33,267 bases of DNA from Bacteroidales bacterium (GTDB taxonomy: Bacteria > Bacteroidota > Bacteroidia > Bacteroidales > GWF2-38-335). The notes under the pieces were generated by a model, which saw only the letters and a list, made by a program, of their open reading frames with translations, was not told where the DNA came from and did not search any database. Positions 23,853 through 31,945 of this stretch are shown in pieces. The stretch lies in the NCBI GenBank assembly GCA_016936815.1, contig JAFGXD010000097.1:1-33267 (forward strand), in the 5' to 3' direction. Within the stretch, counting starts at the first letter, position 1. Each line of letters begins with the position of its first letter. The position numbers and the translations under genes are program-made.

Positions 23853-25979
23853 CTATTTACATTTTTCAGTAAAAGGACAATTGGAAATATCAAAGCCAAT
23901 ATTTTCAGCCTTTTCAAGACATTTACAAGCATTGGAAATAGAATCCAGCTCGAAATATGCTAGGCCTAAATTATACCAAGCATTTCCAAAATTTGGATAA
24001 TAAGTAAGAGCTTTTTTGTAATCTTCTATTGCAGATGGTATTGCTCCCTTTTTAAAAACAATATTTCCTCTTCTAAAATATGCTTCTGCATTATTAGGTT
24101 GAATCTGTAAAACGTAGTTTAAATCCTGCAAAGCATTAGACAAATTGTTTTGCGCTTCGTATGCAATTGCACGATTTACATATGCTGCAATATTTCTTGA
24201 GTTTTCATTTATTACAAAAGAAAAATCTTCCAATGCCAGGTCAAGTTTACCCATTTTTAAGTTTGAAATTCCTCTATAAAAAACCGACATTGTAAGTCTT
24301 GGGTTTAATTCCAGAGCCTCATTAAAATCAGCAATTGCTTCTAAATCTTTTCCCAGAGCTGCAAGAACAAGTCCTCTGTTATAGTAAGATACAGCGTAAG
24401 TGGGCATGTATTTAACGGCTTTGTTTAAATCGTTAAGGGCGGCGTCCAAATTACCCAAATACAAGTTTACCAGTCCTCTATTTGCAAATGCTTCAAAAAA
24501 AGTAGGTCCATTTTCAATTGATTTATCTAAGTCTTTTTTTGATGCCAACAACGAATCTTTAAGATTGTTTGGAAGTAAATTAGCTGAAACTGCTGTCTGG
24601 GCACGTAGTTTTCCCCTATTATTCCAAGCGTGCGGATCCTTTGGGTCATATTTAATTGCCAAAGTATTATCTTCAAAAGCCCCTTTAAAATCGCCAAGAT
24701 ACGATTTTGCCAGAGCTCTCTTTCCATAAGCCCAGCTTAGATTTGGGTATTTATTAATAACACTATTCCAGAGTGAAATACTATTATCCCATACTTTTAC
24801 TCTTTGAAAAGAAAGAATAGACAAAACAATAATATATGTTACTAAAATAGTTCCTGCAAGTAGTTTTAGGTTTTTTTTCTTTTCAAGCAATAAAATAAAT
24901 AAATATGCCATAAGTATAAAAATTCCAATAGAAGGAATGTAGGAATATCGGTCGGCAATAATAAATTTTCCAGTTTGCAAGTGTACTTCAAATATTTTGA
25001 GAACAAGAATAAGATTAACAAGAAAGAAACCGGTTGAAAAAACAAAAAGTCGATTCTTTTTAAAAAAGTAAACTAATAATGCAAAGAGTATTAATAATAG
25101 AAGTGGAAAAAAGAGGAATGCAAGGCCTGGACTTCCATCAGGATAAGGATAGTATGCAGAAAGCTCTATTGGAATAATAATTTTCCCAATATAAAGGAAA
25201 AATCCGTAACAGGCATAAACTATTCTGTCGTAAAGAGGAAAAGACTCGGAACTTATGTAAGGAAAAGTTGCATGAGCCTTCATTGCCAAATAACCAAAAA
25301 AACCGGCAATAATAAAAAATGGCAATTTTTCAAGAATAAGTTTTTTGGAAAAAATATTTCTATTTTTGTAATAATCAATTAGCACTAAACTTGGTGCAAG
25401 AGCCACAGCCTGTCCTTTCGATAAGCAGGAAAGAATAAAAAACAAAACGCTTAGCCATATCAAGGTAAGTTTTTTCTTTTCCAAATATTTTAAATATGAA
25501 ATTAGAGAAAGAAGAAAGAAAAGTCCGAAAAGAACATCTTTTCTTTCAGATATCCAAGCCACAGATTCAACATGAAAAGTATGAATTCCAAATAATAATG
25601 AAACAATTACAGCAAAAGTATTTCTAAATTCGTTGGTTATTAATTTTCTTATGAAAACAAACACAAGAAGAGTATTAATAAGGTGAAGCAGAATATTTAC
25701 AAAATGAAAGAGCCATGGATTATTTTCCGCAATGCTATAATCAATAGCAAGAGAAAAAAGAGTTAAAGGATGATAATGACCATCGTAATAAGAGGTAAAA
25801 ATATTTACAATATTATTTGATGAGAGACTCCAAATCAGAGGATTTTCGGTAACATATCGGTTATCGTCGAAATTAGTAAAATCGGCAAAAAATGCCGGCC
25901 AATACACAATTAAACTAAGAAGTAAAATAGCTGTAAGAGCAAAGAAAAGGCTATATTTTTTATCAAACCTCAAAATCAT
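23853..25979 (-). CDS. TMTC-like integral membrane protein with C-terminal TPR array
   Basis: Seen: 708 residues from the ATG at 25979. A longer frame to 26039 would overlap the upstream gene far more and adds no motif. The first 430 residues hold about ten membrane helices. After the first helix comes FTNFDDNRYVTENP with an acidic pair, then FHFVNILLHLINTLLVF and GIHTFHVESVAWISERKDVL. This pattern matches the GT-C glycosyltransferase-like TMTC/DUF1736 family. Residues about 430-700 are TPR repeats ending with a C-terminal NACKCLEKA motif. Known: eukaryotic TMTC proteins O-mannosylate proteins; bacterial members are mostly uncharacterised. The start overlaps the AlbA-domain gene by 17 bp. Glycosyl transfer is inference. 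Confidence 0.75.
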   Translation of the reverse strand: MILRFDKKYSLFFALTAILLLSLIVYWPAFFADFTNFDDNRYVTENPLIWSLSSNNIVNIFTSYYDGHYHPLTLFSLAIDYSIAENNPWLFHFVNILLHLINTLLVFVFIRKLITNEFRNTFAVIVSLLFGIHTFHVESVAWISERKDVLFGLFFLLSLISYLKYLEKKKLTLIWLSVLFFILSCLSKGQAVALAPSLVLIDYYKNRNIFSKKLILEKLPFFIIAGFFGYLAMKAHATFPYISSESFPLYDRIVYACYGFFLYIGKIIIPIELSAYYPYPDGSPGLAFLFFPLLLLILFALLVYFFKKNRLFVFSTGFFLVNLILVLKIFEVHLQTGKFIIADRYSYIPSIGIFILMAYLFILLLEKKKNLKLLAGTILVTYIIVLSILSFQRVKVWDNSISLWNSVINKYPNLSWAYGKRALAKSYLGDFKGAFEDNTLAIKYDPKDPHAWNNRGKLRAQTAVSANLLPNNLKDSLLASKKDLDKSIENGPTFFEAFANRGLVNLYLGNLDAALNDLNKAVKYMPTYAVSYYNRGLVLAALGKDLEAIADFNEALELNPRLTMSVFYRGISNLKMGKLDLALEDFSFVINENSRNIAAYVNRAIAYEAQNNLSNALQDLNYVLQIQPNNAEAYFRRGNIVFKKGAIPSAIEDYKKALTYYPNFGNAWYNLGLAYFELDSISNACKCLEKAENIGFDISNCPFTEKCK

Positions 25980-26958
25980 AATTGGTAAAAGGAGGTTGTT
26001 GAGGATTGTTTTCCAACGAATTACGAGAAAATTCTTCAATAGAAATTCTCCTGTTTTTATATCGGAACGAATCAGATAATGAAATAGTATGCTCCTTAAT
26101 TCCGTTTGAATAGAAAAGCTTTACTCTAATTTCACCATTTGCAAAATCCTGAAAGGAATCTAAATTCACAGTAAGTTTAGCTTCCAGAACTGTAGCAAGC
26201 TCTTCTTGAAAAAGAGGGTTTTTGTTGGGGACTGAAAAAACATTATTAGAGCCTTCATTTCTAACAAAATACTCTTGAATGCCGGTAAAAGATTTATCGT
26301 AAATTTCGGAGGGAATAGAAATTTCCATTTTATAATTTCGTTCAATATTTTTCGAAATATTTCTAACCAAGAATTTGGGAAAGAAGCTAATAGAAACAAT
26401 TTTTCCTTCTGAGAGAATAGGAACACCATTGGTATTAATTATTCCAAAAAACTCAACTTCGGTAACATTAGTTTTAAGATAGGCAGCTCTTATTTCATTT
26501 TCTTCCATAACAATTTCCTTAAAAGCCGATCTTTTATAGAATTTGTAATCCCAGTTCATGTGTGGAGCATCGGGACTTTGAGGAATTTTTATTAGAATAA
26601 TTGATTTTTCGGGCTTCCTTTCAAAGAAAACTTGTTCTACCCTAAGATTTTTGATATTTCTTGAAATTCTTGATTCTAAAATACCTTTAAGCCATATTTT
26701 AGAAACCTTGTTTCCATCAACAAAAGAGTAAGAAAAGGCTCTGCGTTTTCTAGTGTCAATGCCGTAAATAATCCAACCACCGCCGGTATTTGCCATGGCG
26801 GAGACCAAAATAGAAATTTTATTTATAGAGGCTTCTGAATCGGGATTAAGGTCTTTTCCCGTAACAAACTCAAGCCATAGCGATTCTTCCGCTTTGTTAA
26901 GAAGAAGTAAATCAATGTCTTCGGAAGATATTTCCTTTTTTTCCAGAATATCAGTCAT
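25963..26958 (-). CDS. Schlafen AlbA_2-domain protein
   Basis: Seen: 331 residues. Residues about 20-160 read ESLWLEFVTGKDLN, INKISILVSAMANTGGGWII (then YGID) and APHMNWDYKFYKRSAF, the pattern of the AlbA_2 domain of Schlafen-like regulators (Glu-Phe core, then N-T-G-G-G strand, then a Y-x-R motif). The C-terminal half (about 160-331) has no family I recognise. Known: AlbA_2 proteins are often annotated as ATP-binding or DNA-binding regulators; several act on RNA. A possible -7 box lies five bases before the ATG. It overlaps the next gene by 17 bp, so the two are probably translationally coupled. Confidence 0.7.
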   Translation of the reverse strand: MTDILEKKEISSEDIDLLLLNKAEESLWLEFVTGKDLNPDSEASINKISILVSAMANTGGGWIIYGIDTRKRRAFSYSFVDGNKVSKIWLKGILESRISRNIKNLRVEQVFFERKPEKSIILIKIPQSPDAPHMNWDYKFYKRSAFKEIVMEENEIRAAYLKTNVTEVEFFGIINTNGVPILSEGKIVSISFFPKFLVRNISKNIERNYKMEISIPSEIYDKSFTGIQEYFVRNEGSNNVFSVPNKNPLFQEELATVLEAKLTVNLDSFQDFANGEIRVKLFYSNGIKEHTISLSDSFRYKNRRISIEEFSRNSLENNPQQPPFTNYDFEV

Positions 26959-26963
26959 AGGGT

Positions 26964-26971
26964 CAAAAATA
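26964..26971 (-). promoter_or_regulatory. -7 box close to the AlbA-domain start
   Basis: Minus strand TATTTTTG, five bases before the ATG. No -33 box is clear. A match in AT-rich DNA could be chance. Confidence 0.3.
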
Positions 26972-27017
26972 CATATTTTTTTTATTCCCTTGATTTTGAA
27001 TTGAGGAAAAAAGGTTA

Positions 27018-27944
27018 TTAGTTGTTAATTCTTAAAAATTCTGCTGCACTTAGAGCTGCAATTGTTCCTTCAGCTACAGCGGTTGTTATTTGTCTGTATT
27101 TTTTAGCAATGCAATCGCCGGCAGCAAAAACTCCTTCCAGATTGGTTTTCATATCCTCATCTGTTAATATTTCATTTTTTTCGTTAACAGCAACAAGGTT
27201 TTTAATTTTTTCGGTATTGGGTAAGTAGCCAATAAAAATAAAAACTCCATCAACAGATTTTTCAGTAATTTTGCCGGTTGGCAGATGTTCAATACTTACT
27301 TTTTCTAAAGTGTTATTTCCAAAAAATCCACGAAGTTCCGATTCCATTATGAAATCAATTTTGGGATTATTTTTAGCTTCCTGAACTGCATGTTCAAAAG
27401 CTTGAAATTTATCGAATTGATGAACAATAGTTAATTTTGAGGCATATTTTGTTAGAGTTACTGCTTCTTCAAGAGCCGAATTACCTCCGCCAACAACAAT
27501 TAATTCCTTGTCTGTAAAAAATTCACCATCGCATGTTGCACAGTAAGAAATGCCCGTTCCTTTAAAAACATCTTCGCCCGGAATATTTAAAGAACGAGGT
27601 TTTCCACCTGGAGTTAAGATAACCGATTTGGCAAAAAACTCTCTTCCATCATCAAGCATAACAGATTTAAGTTTATCCGACAAATTATAATTATTGATTT
27701 TTATATTTGATTTTATGTGGCAACCAAAATCTTTTGCTTGTTTTTTCATAGTGTTGGCAACCATGAAGCCGTTTGTTGTTTCAACTCCCGGATAATTGGC
27801 AATTTCGTTGGTAAGTACCATTTGTCCCCCAATTGCTCCTTCATTAAGAATAAGCGTTTTTAATTTAGCACGAGAAGAATAGATGCCGGCAGTTAATCCT
27901 GCGGGTCCGGCACCTAAAATCATTACATCATATATGTCATTCAT
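27018..27944 (-). CDS. trxB: Thioredoxin reductase-like flavoprotein with altered NADPH motif
   Basis: Seen: 308 residues, the usual length. FAD motif GAGPAGLTAGIYSSR, redox-active C135-A-T-C138 in SYCATCDGEFF, second nucleotide motif VVGGGNSALEEA and FAD C-terminal motif FAAGDCIAKKYRQI. Oddity: where NADPH-dependent enzymes carry H-R-R-x-x-x-R, this one has HQFDKFQ. Known: the HRRxxxR arginines bind the NADPH 2'-phosphate, and homologues lacking them (for example Thermoplasma) do not use NADPH. Inference: the donor may be NADH, ferredoxin or another flavin partner. It lies 11 bases downstream of the atypical thioredoxin gene, probably in one operon with the NifX-like and methyltransferase genes. 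Confidence 0.9.
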   Translation of the reverse strand: MNDIYDVMILGAGPAGLTAGIYSSRAKLKTLILNEGAIGGQMVLTNEIANYPGVETTNGFMVANTMKKQAKDFGCHIKSNIKINNYNLSDKLKSVMLDDGREFFAKSVILTPGGKPRSLNIPGEDVFKGTGISYCATCDGEFFTDKELIVVGGGNSALEEAVTLTKYASKLTIVHQFDKFQAFEHAVQEAKNNPKIDFIMESELRGFFGNNTLEKVSIEHLPTGKITEKSVDGVFIFIGYLPNTEKIKNLVAVNEKNEILTDEDMKTNLEGVFAAGDCIAKKYRQITTAVAEGTIAALSAAEFLRINN

Positions 27945-27955
27945 AATGCATTTCT

Positions 27956-28303
27956 TTATTCAAAATACTTATCAAGAATATTGGTAATTTGTTGATGACT
28001 TTGAATACTACTTGTTGCATGAACCATTTGACCGTTTTTATAATAAACTGTAAAAGGCAATCCCATAAAGTTGCGACACATTGGTGCATTACGAATAGGA
28101 GCAGCTTCCGGGGTGTCGAATGCCATAGAAAAAAACTTTATGTTAGTGCGCTCGCTTTCAAGCTCTTCCATAACTTCGTAAACAGGAATACACATTGGTC
28201 CCATTCTACCTGCACAAACCATTACGTTTTCGTTCTCGTTAATAATTTTTTCCAACTCATTTGAAGTTTCTATCTCATGGATAGCAGTTTGTAACATTTT
28301 CAT
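27956..28303 (-). CDS. Atypical thioredoxin-fold protein
   Basis: Seen: 115 residues. The normal W-C-G-P-C site is replaced by CAGRMGPMC, so Met residues flank the Gly-Pro and the cysteines are C30 and C38, seven apart. A third cysteine, C76, precedes the conserved cis-proline P83 in MGLPFTVYYKNGQ, which confirms the thioredoxin fold. Known: thioredoxins normally reduce disulfides with CxxC. Inference: a changed redox pair or a metal- or persulfide-related role. It is directly followed by a reductase that also lacks the standard NADPH motif, so the two may be a matched pair. Annotation as plain thioredoxin would be misleading. Confidence 0.8.
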   Translation of the reverse strand: MKMLQTAIHEIETSNELEKIINENENVMVCAGRMGPMCIPVYEVMEELESERTNIKFFSMAFDTPEAAPIRNAPMCRNFMGLPFTVYYKNGQMVHATSSIQSHQQITNILDKYFE

Positions 28304-28358
28304 TTCCTTTTTATTTATTTGATTTTTAATATATTAATTAATAGTTTTAAATTGTTTT

Positions 28359-29012
28359 TTATTTTGTGGCAACCAAAAGTCTAACATATTTTTTCATGTA
28401 AAATGATTCAGAAAATTTTTGAAATCCTTTTTCTGAAAGAATTGATTTCCAATCATGAGTAATATATTCAAAAGCGTATTTACATTCAATTGCTTTAAAA
28501 ATCCATTTATGAAGTAGGGGCATTTTTTTCATATTAAACTCTGCAAAGTCTAAAATTATAAATCGGCCATTTGGCTTTAAATGTCTATAAGCATTTTCAA
28601 TTACAATTTTTCTTATTTCATGAGGAAATCCGTGAATAACAAAACTAATGAAGACCAAATCAAATTTCTGTCCTAAATCGAACTGAATATCTATTCTTTG
28701 GTTAATAAATTCAGCTCTTTTGTCGTTCTTGAATTTTGAATGAAATTGCTTTTCCATGTTTTTAGAAATATCTAAACCCTTAAGTGAACCGTTGGATCCA
28801 ACATATTTAAGCATTAAAGAAGCGTTTCTACCAGTACCACAGCCCAAATCAAGAATTGAGTCATTTTCCTGTATTTCTGAATTTTTAATAGCTTTTCGAA
28901 TAAATGATTTGTAAAACCCAAAAGATGCTATATTCATTACGGAATCGTAGTATCTCGACATAAATGGTTTTAGTTCAACTCCAGAATCCGGATAAATTTT
29001 TTCATTCTTCAT
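28359..29012 (-). CDS. Class I SAM-dependent methyltransferase
   Basis: Seen: 217 residues. Motif I is ILDLGCGTGRNASLM (about 53-67), followed by LKGLDISKNM (acidic end of strand 2), DLVFISFVIHGFPHE (motif II region) and LKPNGRFIILDF (motif III). The C-terminal part matches the UbiE/ArsM-like small-molecule methyltransferase layout. The substrate cannot be read from the sequence. Its start overlaps the stop of the upstream NifX-like gene by 11 bp. Inference: works in the same pathway as the NifX-like protein and atypical thioredoxin, perhaps handling a thiol, metal or quinone compound. Confidence 0.8.
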   Translation of the reverse strand: MKNEKIYPDSGVELKPFMSRYYDSVMNIASFGFYKSFIRKAIKNSEIQENDSILDLGCGTGRNASLMLKYVGSNGSLKGLDISKNMEKQFHSKFKNDKRAEFINQRIDIQFDLGQKFDLVFISFVIHGFPHEIRKIVIENAYRHLKPNGRFIILDFAEFNMKKMPLLHKWIFKAIECKYAFEYITHDWKSILSEKGFQKFSESFYMKKYVRLLVATK

Positions 29013-29451
29013 AATTTGGTTTATTTGTTATTATTGATTTTAGAGTACCGGTTTTTAAGGTAAATAGTTTAAAACCTTGTGTTTCTCTGCTTAATTCTTC
29101 TTCAATCCACATTATACTATTTTCTATTTTTTTTATTGCTTCTGAAGGTGTTTCATTATCAATAATTACGGGAACAAACCAACGATTAATCAATTGAATA
29201 TTTGTGCCAAATTGTTTAGAAACCAGAACTTGAACATTTTCCTTCAATAATAATTCAATAATAGCATTACCCTTTTTTAGTAAACCATGAGCTTGTTCTT
29301 CTTTAAGGTTTTTATGGGCATTTAATAACTCTTTAACTAATTGAAATTTTTGTTCATTCCATTCGTATATAAGATATTTATCTGCTTCACCGAAGTGTTT
29401 AAATTCAAAGTTGCCTGAAAAACTTATTGCAAAAGCGAATTTTATTTTCAT
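29002..29451 (-). CDS. NifX/NifB-domain (dinitrogenase cofactor-like) protein
   Basis: Seen: 149 residues. MKIKFAFAISFSGNFEFKHF (then GEADKYLIYEW) and EQAHGLLKKGNAIIELLLKE (then NVQVLVSKQFG) give the alternating strand-helix pattern of the dinitrogenase iron-molybdenum cofactor-binding fold. Known: NifX, NafY and the C-terminal part of NifB share it; many members occur in anaerobes without nitrogenase. No nif gene is nearby, so a nitrogenase role is unlikely. The promoter sits directly before the ATG. The gene opens the likely operon with the methyltransferase, thioredoxin and reductase, and is divergent from the Fnr-like regulator. Confidence 0.75.
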   Translation of the reverse strand: MKIKFAFAISFSGNFEFKHFGEADKYLIYEWNEQKFQLVKELLNAHKNLKEEQAHGLLKKGNAIIELLLKENVQVLVSKQFGTNIQLINRWFVPVIIDNETPSEAIKKIENSIMWIEEELSRETQGFKLFTLKTGTLKSIITNKPNYEE

Positions 29452-29455
29452 ATTA

Positions 29456-29488
29456 CAAAGTTAGCTTAGCTATGACCCTAATTACAAA
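29456..29488 (-). promoter_or_regulatory. Promoter of the NifX-like operon, almost at the start codon
   Basis: Minus strand TTTG (29488-29485), 21 bases, TAACTTTG (29463-29456), ending four bases before the ATG at 29451. The transcript would begin at or near the ATG. Confidence 0.55.
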
Positions 29489-29568
29489 AATTGAATAGGG
29501 ATTATTCTGTTATAAAGATTGAAATTTAATAAGAAATGGCTTATAATATTTCAATTTCTAAAAAGTAT

Positions 29569-29582
29569 TAAAACCGGTTTTA
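29569..29582. promoter_or_regulatory. 14-bp palindrome in the divergent control region
   Basis: TAAAACCGGTTTTA is a perfect palindrome between the NifX-like operon and the Crp/Fnr gene. A second inverted pair, ATTGAAAT (29518-29525) and ATTTCAAT (29548-29555), lies beside it. Both are candidate operators for the Crp/Fnr regulator. Confidence 0.4.
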
Positions 29583-29604
29583 TTAATAAACATCTTTATT
29601 TAGA

Positions 29605-29634
29605 TTGAATTAAAGACTACTTTTACTATTTTTG
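29605..29634 (+). promoter_or_regulatory. Promoter of the Crp/Fnr regulator gene
   Basis: TTG (29605-29607), 19 bases, TATTTTTG (29627-29634). It leaves a leader of roughly 14 bases before the ATG at 29653. The palindrome at 29569-29582 lies just upstream of its -33 box. Confidence 0.5.
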
Positions 29635-29652
29635 TAAATATCAATTTAAGAA

Positions 29653-30348
29653 ATGAATAATATTAAGTATGACGACAATAATTGCATGGAATGTAAAAAT
29701 TCATGTAGTTGTTTTCAATTTTTGGTTAATGAAGATGTAGATTTTATTAATTCAAAAAAGAAGCAGATAACTTATTTAAAAGGTGAACAAATTTTTAAAC
29801 AGGGAGCTTTTGCTCCTTATGTTCTATTTATTCTTGATGGATTAGTAAAAGTGTTTTTGCAAACAGGAGGTTCAAGACAGTTGAATATAACATTAACCAG
29901 ACAAGGAGATTTTATGTCGTTTTCCTCGGTTTTTGATAATGATGTTTATAATTATTCGGCTTTAGCTCTTAGAGATACTAAAGTTTGTATGATTGACAAA
30001 CTTGCTTTAAGGCAACTTTTACTTAGAAATCCTGATTTTGCTTTACGTATTACTTCAAAAAACAGCAAAAGTGAAAACAGATATTTGGAAATAATAAAGA
30101 GTGTTTCCTTTAAACAAATGAGAGGCAAACTTGCTTCAGCATTATTGCATTTGTATGATTTATCTCAAGAAGAGACTATCTATGAATACTTGTCTCGACA
30201 AGATATTGCAGATTTTGCATCAATTACTGTTGAAAGTACCGTGAAGTTTTTAAAAGAATTTGAGAAAGAAGGGTTAATAAAATTGAAAGGTAAAGAAATT
30301 GAAGTTTTAGATTTGAAAAAACTTATTGAAATTGAATTAAGAGGATAA
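29653..30348 (+). CDS. Crp/Fnr-family regulator with N-terminal cysteine cluster
   Basis: Seen: 231 residues. A cysteine cluster C11-x2-C14-x3-C18-x-C20 (NCMECKNSCSC) opens the protein. A cyclic-nucleotide-binding-type beta-roll follows (about 30-150; YLKGEQIFKQGAF, LFILDGLVKVF), then a dimer helix and a C-terminal helix-turn-helix with SRQDIADFASITVESTVKFL. Known: E. coli FNR uses an N-terminal C-x2-C-x5-C set plus one internal Cys for an oxygen-sensing 4Fe-4S cluster; here the spacing differs and VCMIDK offers an internal Cys. FNR reads its site with E-x-x-S-R; here the helix reads E-S-T-V-K. Inference: a redox or metal sensor that controls the divergent NifX/thioredoxin operon. Confidence 0.85.
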   Translation: MNNIKYDDNNCMECKNSCSCFQFLVNEDVDFINSKKKQITYLKGEQIFKQGAFAPYVLFILDGLVKVFLQTGGSRQLNITLTRQGDFMSFSSVFDNDVYNYSALALRDTKVCMIDKLALRQLLLRNPDFALRITSKNSKSENRYLEIIKSVSFKQMRGKLASALLHLYDLSQEETIYEYLSRQDIADFASITVESTVKFLKEFEKEGLIKLKGKEIEVLDLKKLIEIELRG

Positions 30349-30380
30349 TTATTAATAAAATATTTTTATATTTTGTCAGA

Positions 30381-31223
30381 TTATGCCCACCAATTTTCTT
30401 CTTCCGGTTTTGGTGTAATTCCTTTTTCAACCGCTACTTTAAAGAGTGTTTCAATGGCATTTTTGCCTTCTAATCCTAAATTTTTTGTGTAGTTGTTTAC
30501 ATACAAATTAATGTGGTTTCTTATTACCTTTTCGTCCATTTCCTGAGCCATAGATTTTATGTAATTTATACTGCTGAGGGGATTTTCAAAGGCAAATAAA
30601 ATGCTATTGTTTAATGCTTTATAAAAAAGTTTTGAAGTGCTTTCATCCACTCTACGTGAAATCATAATTCCACCCAAAGGAAGCGGCAAATTGTACTGTT
30701 TTTCCCAAAATTCGCCCAAATCTAAAATCTTTTTTAAGCCTTTTAATTGGTAAGTAAAACGGGTTTCATGAATAATAAGTCCCGCATCTGCCTCACCGGA
30801 AAGTACTACCTCTTCAATATCGGAAAATAAATATTCTTTAGTGTTTAATTTTTCTGGATATGCTATTGAAAGTAAAAGGCTTGCGGTTGTTTTTTTGCCC
30901 GGAACAGCAATTTTCAGGTTACCAACCTCATCGGGATAAATCTTCTTTTTACTAATAAGAAGAGGGCCGTTGTTTTTTCCCAGAGCAGCCCCGCAATCTA
31001 ATATTTTGTAAAAACTCGAAACATACAAAAATGCATGAAAAGAAAGTTTTGTAACATCAAGAATTCCGTTAACAGACATTCTGTTTAGCTCTTCCACATC
31101 GGCAATTACCGGCTCGAAACTTAGTCCGTACGATTCGGATTTTCCGTTAATTAATCCGTCGAAAATAAAAGTATCGTTTGGACATGGTGAAAATCCAATT
31201 GTTAGAAGTTTATTATTTTTCAT
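30381..31223 (-). CDS. mqnD: 1,4-dihydroxy-6-naphthoate synthase (futalosine menaquinone pathway)
   Basis: Seen: 280 residues. The family motif IGFSPCPNDTFIFDGL (about 9-24) is followed by DVTKLSFHAF, GKNNGPLLISKK, KIAVPGKKTTASLL, EADAGLIIHETRF and NLPLPLGGIMISRR, all as in MqnD. Known: MqnD converts cyclic dehypoxanthine futalosine to 1,4-dihydroxy-6-naphthoate, a late step of the alternative menaquinone route. Its start overlaps the mqnB stop by 11 bp, so the two are co-translated. mqnA, mqnC and mqnE are not in the window. Periplasmic-binding-protein-like fold; cytoplasmic, since no signal peptide is present. Confidence 0.92.
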   Translation of the reverse strand: MKNNKLLTIGFSPCPNDTFIFDGLINGKSESYGLSFEPVIADVEELNRMSVNGILDVTKLSFHAFLYVSSFYKILDCGAALGKNNGPLLISKKKIYPDEVGNLKIAVPGKKTTASLLLSIAYPEKLNTKEYLFSDIEEVVLSGEADAGLIIHETRFTYQLKGLKKILDLGEFWEKQYNLPLPLGGIMISRRVDESTSKLFYKALNNSILFAFENPLSSINYIKSMAQEMDEKVIRNHINLYVNNYTKNLGLEGKNAIETLFKVAVEKGITPKPEEENWWA

Positions 31224-31896
31224 CAGAGTAATTTTTCATTAATGAAAACAAAAAATTGTGCAAATTATTTAAGGCAAGTTTTATGTTCCAGTTTTGTTGG
31301 TTACGGGGCAGAACGTAATTAGAAATAGCTCTAATTTGAACAAAGGGAATTTTCTCCATTATACAAGTGTAAGCAATTCCGGCACCTTCCATGCTTTCGG
31401 TAATAGGATTGTATTTTTGTTTAAGAAAGTCAATCTCTTTTTCATTACCGGAGGCTTTGTTTACTGTTATACCGCAAACTTTGGGTAAATTAATAAATTT
31501 AAGACTTGTTTTGTTTACTAATTTGCCATTACTGAAAGGAAAAGTATTTGGGTTTTCAAGTTTTAAGTCGTAAACTGACAGGAAATTTCCATTATCATCG
31601 GAGCCTAAATCTGCAAAGCAATCGGAAACAACGTTAACAAGCGAGCCAATTGGAATATCTTTTGTAAAAGAGCCTGCGAGTCCACAGTTTATTACTAAAT
31701 CGTATTTTTTTGTTTGCAAAGTTTTTAGAAGATTGTAGGTTGAAATACTGCTTCCAATTCCGGTAATAAGCAAAGCAAAGTTTTTGTTTCCATTAGAGAA
31801 GTTCCAGAGATTTTCGTAAAAAGATTCTTTTTTTTCTATTTTATCCAAAAAGCCTTTGATTTCCAGATTTGTTGCTGCTGTTATTAGAATTTGCAT
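31213..31896 (-). CDS. mqnB: Futalosine hydrolase
   Basis: Seen: 227 residues of the nucleoside phosphorylase fold: MQILITAATNLEIKGF, LLITGIGSSISTYNL, DLVINCGLAGSFTKDIPIGS, CGITVNKASGNEKE and ITESMEGAGIAYTC (purine-binding Met-Glu), then IRAISNYVLPRNQQNW. Known: MqnB removes hypoxanthine from futalosine to give dehypoxanthine futalosine. The overlap with mqnD, the other pathway gene, makes this a firmer call than the related methylthioadenosine nucleosidase. The sulfotransferase gene upstream is 49 bases away, so it may share a transcript, but no functional link is evident. Confidence 0.9.
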   Translation of the reverse strand: MQILITAATNLEIKGFLDKIEKKESFYENLWNFSNGNKNFALLITGIGSSISTYNLLKTLQTKKYDLVINCGLAGSFTKDIPIGSLVNVVSDCFADLGSDDNGNFLSVYDLKLENPNTFPFSNGKLVNKTSLKFINLPKVCGITVNKASGNEKEIDFLKQKYNPITESMEGAGIAYTCIMEKIPFVQIRAISNYVLPRNQQNWNIKLALNNLHNFLFSLMKNYSDEK

Positions 31897-31945
31897 ATAT
31901 TATATTTCGCTTTAATAATAAAAGAGATTGAAGATGTTTGCTATT

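Noticed and set aside
29452-29652. FNR-type site TTGAT-N4-ATCAA in the divergent control region
   Set aside because: I looked for it and found no match; only unrelated palindromes are present.
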